Assembly (NCBI RefSeq): GCF_027579695.1
Contig: NC_083577.1
Span: 34,441,698-34,505,697, forward strand
Direction of reading: 5' to 3'
DNA: 64,000 bases
Source: Neoarius graeffei
Taxonomy: Eukaryota > Chordata > Actinopteri > Siluriformes > Ariidae
Shown here: in pieces, positions 57,452-64,000 of the stretch
How positions within the stretch are numbered: the first letter of the stretch is position 1
Layout of the letters: the number at the start of each line of letters is the position of its first letter
Notes under the pieces: generated by a model
Databases searched by the model: none
What the model saw: the letters and a program-made list of their open reading frames with translations, nothing else
What the model was told of the DNA's origin: nothing
Program-made: the position numbers and the translations under genes

Positions 57452-58562
57452 TTAACGACTGCTGGCTTGAACGCAATGATTCCGTAGACTGGTTAAAACG
57501 TGTACCAAACAATCCGTTTGAGGCATACTGCACATTGTGCAAAAGAACACTCAAACTCGGCACCCTGGGTGTAAAGGCACTGGAGTCGCACGCGAAAGCG
57601 GAGAGGCACCAGGCTGCCCATAAAAGTCTGCAACAATCGCATGCCATCACTCAATTTTGTTCACCGTTGTCAGGTCCAAGCACATCTCCAGACGGTGTAT
57701 CAGCTAACTCCGTGCGAACTGTAACGTTACAACAAACAAACCGTACGGAATCGGATGCCTCATCCTCAAGTGATTTGCGGGATGTCTTTGGCTCCACTGC
57801 AACTTTAGTTCCTCATTAATGCAAGAGCGCACCCTAGGGATGTAAAGAGTTCATTGGTGAGTGATGATAAATTTTGTTATTTTGAAAGTAATTCAGGCTC
57901 TCCCAATTTTCTTTATTTTTTTTGTGCGGCATAAGTCTTAAATTTAACCTGTTATGGTCTTAAAAAGGTCTTAAGTCTTAAATTGAACTTGTTCAAGCCT
58001 GCAGAAACCCTGTTAGAATGTAAACAAACTGGCAAAATGACAGGAGCAATTTGTAAAAAAATGTGATAATAATAATTCTTTAAAAATAAAAAGATGTCGT
58101 GTTCCCATCAGATAGTTTTTATTCCATATTTTGTTGCTTTTTTTTTTTTTTTGTATTTTTCAGGGGCTTTTGTTTTCAAGTAGAGGTTTTATTTTGTCCT
58201 CGGTTGGTTCAGCAACACGCTCTGCCATTTTCTTCTTCTTTGCTTTTTTTTTTTTGGTGGTTGGCAAACCAACTTAAAGGTGCATTACCGCCACCGACTG
58301 GGCTGGAGTGTAGAATGGGAGGTATTTGAGTGGGGGGGTTCTATTCTTTTAGCTATTTCTGTTTCTTTTAAATACTTGATGATAAAGTGGTGCATCTGAC
58401 TTGATGCGTTCCGCCATGGTTTTTCTCTACTCGCGGTATGTGAGCTGATATCCTAGTAGTAGAGTAGCCAATCGGAGTGCACGATTGCTCATATCCAGTG
58501 GATGGAATGGTGTTTTAGTATTTAGTAGTGATCTTTCATTTACTGCGATTTGCACTAAAATG

Positions 58563-58986
58563 CACTTTCATGATGTCTACTGCAAAGCTTTTGATAGTAT
58601 CAATCACCAGACGATGTTTGCAGTTCTCAAAGCCTGTAGCATACCCAACCGTCTAGTCTGCGCAATCCAGAAAACCTGAAAGCAAAGGTCCTTACTCCCG
58701 ATGGCGAAACAGGACTTTTCTCAAAATTCATGCAGGAGTTACGCAAGGTGACGCCCTAGCACCATTTCTCTTTGTCGTTGTGCGAGATTGTGCTCTTTGG
58801 AAAGCCGTTCAGGGTAAGGAAGTAGATTTTGGATTCACCCTGCACCCTCGTGCTGGCACCAGAAGAAGGTCAATTCCTGCAACAACCATTTGTGATTTGG
58901 AATTTGCTGATGACATTGTGTTGCTGTCGAATGAAATCGCCCAAGCTTGCCAACTACTTCATGTTGTTGAATCAGAGTGTCAAGTC
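58563..58986 (+). mobile_element. LINE reverse-transcriptase fragment, part 1
   Basis: Encodes FHDVYCKAFDSINHQTMFAV then LKACSIPNRLV. After frameshifts come HAGVTQGDALAPFLFVVVRD and RSIPATTICDLEFADDIVLL then SNEIAQACQLLHVVESECQ. GVxQGDxLAPFLF and FADD are RT palm motifs. It is + strand, unlike the RTE-like LINE at 22150, and of a different family. The protein resumes at 61378. Confidence 0.85.
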
Positions 58987-59420
58987 AAGGTTGTTTGTAT
59001 AGCGCTTTTAACAATTGACATTGTCCCAAAGCAGCTTTACAGAATCTGAATGACCCAAGACATGAGCCAGTTTTATCCCTAATCTATCCCCAATCAGCAA
59101 GCCCGTGGCTACGGCAGCAAGGAAAAACTCCCCCAGACGACATGAGGAAGAAACCTCGAGAGGAACCAGATTCAAAAGGGAACCCATCCTCATTTGGGCA
59201 ACAACAGACAACATGACTATAACATTAACAGTTTTAACATGAAGTCAGTTTCGTTGATGTTATAAACTCTTCACTGATGGAAACTTGAGTGCAAAACTGT
59301 TCATGACAACTGCAGTCCTAAAGTTAGCAAGTCAACTGTCGTCCTCAGCCATAAAAGCATTACTGTAAGAGTCCAGAGCGTCCTCCAAGTGTGACTTTCA
59401 ACTGTCCGTATGCGGCCGTA
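58987..59420. repeat. Dispersed repeat, copy 2, inserted in LINE
   Basis: The first ~210 bp share the motif series of 37091-37283 (TATAGCGCTTTTAACA, GCAAGGAAAAACTCCC, GAGAGGAACCAGATTC, GGGAACCCATCCTCATTTG). The remainder to 59420 is unique. Its right part probably resumes at 60033-60135 beyond the palindrome. Confidence 0.75.
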
Positions 59421-59522
59421 CATGGATGCAAACGACGCGCCTTTTGGCGGATGCCGCCTTTTTCACGGCTGTCTGGGGGACTTGTGTGAATCGTGCAGAT
59501 CCGATGAGTTGTTTTTAATTTT

Positions 59523-59553
<31 letters not shown>

Positions 59554-60032
59554 CGTTGGAGTGTCTGATTATAATTTCATCAAAGTAAATTCTGTATTAA
59601 AATTACTAAATAAGCAAATGCCGTTACAGTCCATGAAACATAGGAAGTACAAGTATGAGAAGAAAACAGTAAATCAGAAAGCTGTGCACGTAAAGCCAAT
59701 TACGTAACTTGCGTTGGACTGATGGAAATCCTTGCGCATGCAGTGAAGTGCAGCCAGCAGCAGATAATGGCGTGCAGCCAATTGGCTTTACATGCGCAGC
59801 TTTCTGATTTACTGTTTTCTTCTCATACTTCCTATGTTTCATGGACTGTAACGGCATTTGCTTATTTAGTAATTTTAATACAGAATTTACTTTGATGAAA
59901 TTATAATCAGACACTCCAACGCCCCCCTCCAAAAAAAAAAACAACTCATCGGATCTGCACGATTCACAGAAGTCCCCCAGACAGCCGTGAAAAAGGCGGC
60001 ATCCGCCAAAAGGCGCGCCGTTTGCATCCATG
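59421..60032. repeat. Foldback palindrome, ~275-bp arms
   Basis: Left arm CATGGATGCAAACGACGCGC ... pairs with the right arm ending ...GCGCGCCGTTTGCATCCATG. Inner pairs include CAGACACTCCAACGCCCCCC (right) with its inverse at 59550, and AAGCCAATT/AATTGGCTT at the loop edges. The loop is about 60 bp (59708-59775). Poly-T (left) and poly-A (right) runs mirror each other. No gene. Confidence 0.9.
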
Positions 60033-60139
60033 CCTACAGGAGCGATGTGATGAGAGACTCCAACCAGACGTATGGCATCAGGATGGATCAGGCAGGTCCG
60101 AGGAGCAGAAGAGGTCAGCATCTCTTTTGAGTGCCTTAA

Positions 60140-61374
60140 AGGTCCCATGGCATGGTGGTTTGTTGATGCTTTAAACGGGCTCGTGGAGGTTTCCGGATGT
60201 TATATCCGCAGCCTTTCTCGAAATGAACCCTCGGCACGTAGATGTAGCCTCCTGGGAGAAAGCCCCATTTCAGCGCTTTTCCCAGTGCGTCGTTTTGCTA
60301 ATGAGAAGCAGGAGGCGGGGAAGGGTAGAGGGTGGGGGCGGGTCTTATCATTAATATTTATGACATGTAAACGTGTTACCTCTGATTGGCTAACAGCACT
60401 GTGACGCTACCTCCAGTGGGTCAGAACAAGCGGATGTGGGTGTCTTACTATGGCGAGAGAGAAGGAACAAACCGCGAAGGGAAAAATACCGCGAGCTGAC
60501 GTCATTAAGGTGCGACGCGAGGAAATAAAATAAATTCAACAAATGTTTGGGTTTTTACTGAACAAACAAACAAATAAAATGAACGAGTGACTTAAAAAAA
60601 AGAATGTGGGTGTCTTTGTAAAAACTGTTTTGATTGGCTATTATAACAGAGCATGCTGCATGCTTTTTGGTTTTGTAGCGCAGAGTACCTGGCTAACTGC
60701 AGGAAGCGGTTAGCTGCACAGCTAATGTAGCCATTGCAAGGCTAACGTGGCATCGATTTTAAAACACGGCAAAACGACTTAACAGTTATACGCTTACTTG
60801 TTCGGTGTTTGTTGCTGATGCGGCAGGGATGCTTGGTACGGACCCAGGCTTCAGTGACAGTTGATGTGCAAAACCTGCCCTGTACTGTCCCAAGTTGTGG
60901 AAGCATTCCTCAGGAAAACGCTTCCGACAAACATACACCGTCTTAGGTAGACTCGACGGCGTATTATTGGAGTAAATAAAATTAAGCCACTGCGTCTTCA
61001 GGGGCTCTCCCGTCGGCAGTAAAAACAGACTCTTTTCTGTGTTGTCACATCCATGTACAGCGCAACTTCCATGTTTCGCTCGCTTAGGTGGTGCCATGTT
61101 GTTGTGTCCTCTATGGTCTCCTCACTACAACTGGGCAGGCAATTCATACAGTGGGTGGGAATCCAGAGGGGGGGCGTGGGGATCATCTCCCTTGCTGACG
61201 TAGTAAAGGGAAGAGCTTATCAACGCGCCGTTTTGACGCGCCATTCTCAAATGTTGGGCATAGTTTGGTTTACACATTATGAAATTTCTAGCCACTGGGG
61301 TGACTTAAGAAGGTCAGAGGAACTCATTTTAACGTTAAAAAACCTCAAAGTGAAAATTTCATGCCATGGGACCT
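60140..61374 (-). mobile_element. Kolobok-like element with TTAA duplication and THAP exon
   Basis: Inverted ends AGGTCCCATGGCATGG, with TTAA on both sides (60136-60139, 61375-61378). Kolobok elements combine TTAA duplications with THAP-finger proteins, and the - strand here encodes such a finger. The transposase itself is not recognisable in 1.2 kb, so this is a deletion derivative. It separates LINE parts 1 and 2. Confidence 0.85.
60789..61097 (-). CDS. THAP-like finger exon of the Kolobok-like element
   Basis: Starts MAPPKRAKHGSCAVHGCDNT, then EKSLFLLPTGEPLKTQWLNF, then YSNNTPSSLPKTVYVCRKRF and PEECFHNLGQYRAGFAHQLS. C-x4-C (CAVHGC), the Trp (KTQWLNF) and C-x2-[H] spacing are THAP-like, but the final zinc ligand is Arg in CRKRF where His is expected, so the finger is probably dead. 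A GT donor (GAACAA/GTAAGC) follows TNTEQ at about 60795, consistent with a spliced transposon gene. Confidence 0.75.
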
Positions 61375-61377
61375 TTA

Positions 61378-61964
61378 AAGTCTGCTTGAGGATCAATTCG
61401 GGCAAGACAAAATCAATGTACTTCGACATGGATGTTCAACCATTGCACACTATGGATGGGTTGCATATAAATCAAGCCTTGACTGAGGGTGGTGATCAAG
61501 ATTTTAAATACCTTGGCTGTTGGTGCAACAAAGAGAGAGAGATGTATACCGGTACTTGCAAAGCCCTTGCCTGGAAATCTCTACACAAGCTCAACAAAAT
61601 CTGGACTCGTGATGTGCCGAATATCATCAAGATGCAGTTATTCCAAGCAACTGTTGAAACGATCCTTCTGTATGGAAGCTTCACTTGGTCGCTGACCAAG
61701 CAGGAAGAGATGTCTCTAGATGGCACCTATACCCGCATGTTGAGGAAGGTTCTACATTTTAGCTGGAGGGACAGAGTTGACAAGAAGACGCTATATGGTA
61801 AATTACCAAAAGTCTCTGATGCTATTCGAATCCGTAGACTCAATCTTGCTGGTCACGTGTTTGGAGACAAGTCGTTGCCTGTCCACCACACAGTCACTTG
61901 GCAGCCAACCCACGGTTCCTCGTCACATGGAAGACCACGGTCAACATTCGTCAACACGCTCCTC
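61378..61964 (+). mobile_element. LINE reverse-transcriptase fragment, part 2
   Basis: Continues the LINE of 58563: LRINSGKTKSMYFDMDVQPL, then FKYLGCWCNKEREMYTGTCK, then ALAWKSLHKLNKIWTRDVPN, LLYGSFTWSLTKQEEMSLDG, YTRMLRKVLHFSWRDRV and RIRRLNLAGHVFGD, to HGRPRSTFVNTLL. This is the thumb/C-terminal domain after the RT. One open frame of about 190 codons survives. Confidence 0.88.
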
Positions 61965-61967
61965 ATA

Positions 61968-62689
61968 AGGGGTGTTCACACGGCAGCTTTTACTCCGGTG
62001 TAGCACCGGGGCTGCCCCGGTAGAGCGTTCACACGGTACAAAGTTATCCCGGTGTAGCCCCTGAAAGCTGCTTAAACCGGTGCAAATCTAACCCTGCTCG
62101 GGAGGGGGTTTAAGAAATTTACTCCGGAGTAAATGCTAGTTTGCGGGGCAGCACCGATATAAAATGGGACGTCTGAACGCTACAGGGGTAGACTCGCTAC
62201 ACGTGAGGAGAGTTGATTACATACGGGCATTGCATAATTTGCATCCTGGTATTTTGCGCTTCCAAAATGGCGAATATCAACAACAACAGAACTGCGTGTC
62301 TTCCAGTGTTGCCAGATTGGGCGGTTTTAAGTGCATTTTGGCGGATTTGAACATATTTTGGGCTGGGAAACGTCAGCAGTATCTGGCAACATTGGTGTCT
62401 TCATCCACGTTGTTTTCCCGGCGCTTGGTGATGCCATGACAACCGGGAAAAGGAAGTACATTTTCACGCATGCACATATTTCATTTTCGCATTATTACTA
62501 TCGTATAGCACGGTCGCAAAAACTGCTGTGTGACCGCAAGTGGGGCTGCACCGGTGCTAACACGCTTCTCTCTAGTAAGCAGGTTTGTGACGTGTGAACG
62601 CTCCACAAAATTTACACCGCTGTAAGATATATCGCAACAAAATACATCGGTGCAGCATTGATGCAGATATGTGCCGTGTGAACACCCCT
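61968..62689. mobile_element. 722-bp MITE splitting the LINE C-terminus
   Basis: Ends AGGGGTGTTCACACGGCA (left and inverted right) with ATA on both sides (61965-61967, 62690-62692). Removing it with one ATA rejoins NTLL with IDTGLQHIDELEP. It contains the mini-MITE copy 4. Confidence 0.9.
62304..62394. mobile_element. Mini-MITE (hAT type), copy 4
   Basis: 91 bp, same orientation as copy 1. The left end is CAGTGTTGCCAGATTGGG; the right end ATCTGGCAACATTG has one change (ACACTG to ACATTG). Perfect 8-bp duplication GTGTCTTC (62296-62303, 62395-62402). Third level of nesting: LINE, 722-bp MITE, mini-MITE. Confidence 0.96.
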
Positions 62690-62692
62690 ATA

Positions 62693-62790
62693 GACACAGG
62701 CCTGCAACACATCGACGAGCTGGAACCTAGCATGTTGGATACGAACGTTTGGCGTTATCATTCTCGTTGTCCTGAGACATCGACCTGAGT
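62693..62790 (+). mobile_element. LINE reverse-transcriptase fragment, part 3
   Basis: C-terminal end of the LINE protein, DTGLQHIDELEPSMLDTNVW then RYHSRCPETST, and a stop near 62788. It joins in frame to part 2 when the MITE is removed. Confidence 0.8.
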
Positions 62791-62925
62791 GGTAGTGGTA
62801 TGTCTCGTGGTGTTTCACATACTGTGTTGTACATTTTCTATTACCTCAAACCTTAAAAAGTTCACTCCCAGGTGTTCATGAAATTCTTTACACTTTAACA
62901 TCCGTTTAAAATGTGTCATTTGCAG

Positions 62926-63045
62926 AGGGAGCAAGTTCCTGACGACTACTCGCGCACAGACCCTGAACACAAACTCATCTACCGGTTTGTCAGGACGCTG
63001 TTCAGCGCGGCTCAGCTCACCGCCGAGTGTGCCATCGTCACACTG
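62926..63045 (+). CDS. ccnyl1: ccnyl1 coding exon 7 (start of the cyclin fold)
   Basis: 120 nt, acceptor CATTTGCAG, donor CTG/GTAAGA, phase 0 at both ends. Encodes [20 protein letters not shown], then [40 protein letters not shown] is the first helix of the cyclin box and is invariant in cyclin Y proteins; it contributes to the kinase interface. The seven exons found give 191 codons in one frame with no defect. The rest of the cyclin box and the C-terminus lie beyond the window. Confidence 0.97.
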
Positions 63046-63446
63046 GTAAGAGCGCTACCAGTATACAGCACACGGTCCAAGTCCCACATGATCAGTGAGC
63101 GAGAACAACAGGAAGTGATGATAAGCACATAGTAACTGAGTAAACATACTGCGAGCGAGTTTAAGACAAACCCAATAGTATACGATAAGAAGCAGAGGAT
63201 TGGTTTCTCACACAGGTTATGCACGTTGCAGAGTGTGTAATCTAAAACGAGATGTTCATTTAAAACCCAGTTTGGTCCATTGGTTGGGTTCGTTCCATCA
63301 TTACGGATATGAAATTTAAATCGCGTTTCACTGTAGATGGGCGGGCATCTGTGCAGTTGCAGGGTCATGTAATCTTTCATGGCGAACACAGCTAGGATTT
63401 GAAAGAAACATTCACGCACACTTTTATCGTACAAAGATATCCTGTG

Positions 63447-63484
<38 letters not shown>

Positions 63485-63794
63485 CAAACATTATTATGGG
63501 AGAGAGAGAAAATAAATAAATAAATGTCTGATATCTTTTTCAAGAAAATTTACTGTTATGAGTGTGAAAGTGTTATAGGTTTATAGACTGCATGAAATCA
63601 CACAGCTGTATGATTCATACGAATTTGATGTAGACCAAAGAAGGAACCTGGTTAATTATATACCGGTGCCTTTTTTTTTTTTTTTTTCCTTGAGAAAGAT
63701 AAATATTTACACCTAATTGCTTTACAGAGAAACTGTCCACAAGTCAACTTTTTCTTACAACCCATTACAGTTTTGTATTGTGGTGGTTTCTGGA

Positions 63795-63829
<35 letters not shown>

Positions 63830-63940
63830 TTTTTTAAAACAGATGCTGCCGATGTCCACTAGAGGGCAGCAGATTGTCATTATCAGAGCAGGCCAGATTG
63901 TCTCAGTATTGGAAGCATGACAGGAAATGGACACACAATC
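63046..63940 (+). other. ccnyl1: ccnyl1 intron 7, first part
   Basis: Intron with a long T run (63449-63481), a second T run (63672-63687) and an (ATT)n microsatellite (63797-63823). Otherwise nothing recognised. Confidence 0.8.
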
Positions 63941-64000
63941 CCTGTCTGAAATCACTCACTGTATAGTGGACTATATAGTGAGTTCGCCATTTTGTAGTGC
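63941..64000. mobile_element. Left end of a second CCTGTGTC-family MITE, cut by window edge
   Basis: CCTGTCTGAAATCACTCACT, then GTATAGTGGACTATATAGTG, matches the terminal and subterminal structure of the element at 32842-34121 (a few bases deleted in the first ten). The remainder is outside the window. Confidence 0.75.

Larger units (their letters stand above)
56545..57819 (+). pseudogene. BED-finger protein gene, interrupted by insertion
   Basis: ATG at 56545 gives MGKCKF. The 887-bp insertion follows, and the frame resumes after the second TTAA as NDCWLERNDSVDWLKRVPNN, PFEAYCTLCKRTLKLGTLG and VKALESHAKAERHQAAHKSL. C-x2-C (CTLC) and H-x4-H (HAKAERH) form a BED-type zinc finger. A serine/threonine-rich tail (SPLSGPSTSPDGVS) ends at a stop at 57819. 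This start is common in fish hAT-derived proteins. No transposase catalytic domain follows. Confidence 0.85.
56175..58012 (+). mobile_element. hAT-like element with BED finger and nested TTAA element
   Basis: Ends CAGGGTTTCCGCGGAGTC and, inverted, CAGGGTTTCTGCAGGC, with subterminal GTCTTAAA repeats at both sides. TTAGAA flanks both ends (56169-56174, 58013-58018). Its gene starts at 56545 and is interrupted after six codons. Everything beyond the BED finger region is deleted. Confidence 0.85.
55664..62925 (+). other. ccnyl1: ccnyl1 intron 6 (7.3 kb)
   Basis: Holds a BED-finger hAT element with a nested TTAA element and a mini-MITE, a LINE split into three parts, a palindrome, a Kolobok-like element with a THAP exon, and another MITE. 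AT-rich sequences at 55920-56110 and 58440-58505 (GAGTGGAATAACTGTTTTA; CACTGGATTTTGAG against CACTGGATATGAG inverted) may be ends of an older foldback around the hAT element. No host exon is seen. Confidence 0.8.

Overview
The window looks like chromosomal DNA from a bony fish, probably a teleost. The reasons are spliced vertebrate genes with clean GT/AG borders, at least six Tc1-like transposons, ten copies of one tRNA-headed SINE (A box, B box, ATGAGATGAGAT-type tail), several hAT, PIF/Harbinger and Kolobok-like elements, and long simple repeats. I cannot name the species. Only two host genes can be supported, both on the + strand and both cut by the window edges. The last two coding exons of creb1 (8993-9146 and 12854-12998) carry the whole bZIP domain. 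The first seven coding exons of ccnyl1 (cyclin Y-like 1, 27085-63045) carry the myristoylation N-terminus up to the start of the cyclin fold. The CREB1-CCNYL1 neighbourhood is a conserved vertebrate linkage; METTL21A, which lies between them in mammals, is not visible here.

Layout. 1-8992 is creb1 intron. It holds a LINE 3' region on the - strand whose tail appears expanded into a 2.3-kb AT-rich minisatellite, a broken Tc1 (2505-4911) with a nested Harbinger MITE, a Harbinger remnant (5212-6401) and a complete Tc1 with an open 340-codon transposase (7307-8909). 9147-12853 is the next creb1 intron, filled with foldback elements. 12999 to about 14770 is the presumed creb1 3' UTR. 14784-26100 is intergenic: a TA-flanked element with a minisatellite that resembles its own terminal repeat, a dead Tc1, SINEs, and an RTE-like LINE split by two DNA elements. 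26105-27084 is the ccnyl1 promoter and CpG-rich 5' UTR. 27239-47490 is a 20-kb first intron full of nested elements. 47566-53325 holds a 2.8-kb palindrome with a THAP-coding insertion, followed by 1.66 kb of CT-rich repeat. The remaining introns hold a 74-bp minisatellite, a BED-finger hAT element, and a LINE split by Kolobok-like and other elements.

The genes are regulatory. CREB1 is a cAMP-responsive transcription factor. CCNYL1 is a membrane-anchored cyclin of the cyclin Y group, which works with CDK14/CDK16-type kinases in Wnt signalling. Nothing in the sequence shows them acting together beyond their conserved linkage.

I see no new multi-gene system. The most interesting material is the transposon record: four copies of a ~91-112-bp hAT-type MITE, each with a perfect 8-bp target duplication; two THAP-coding fragments in DNA elements; a Tc1 whose left end is an inverted copy of its right end; minisatellites apparently grown from element ends; and insertions up to four levels deep whose order can be read from target duplications.
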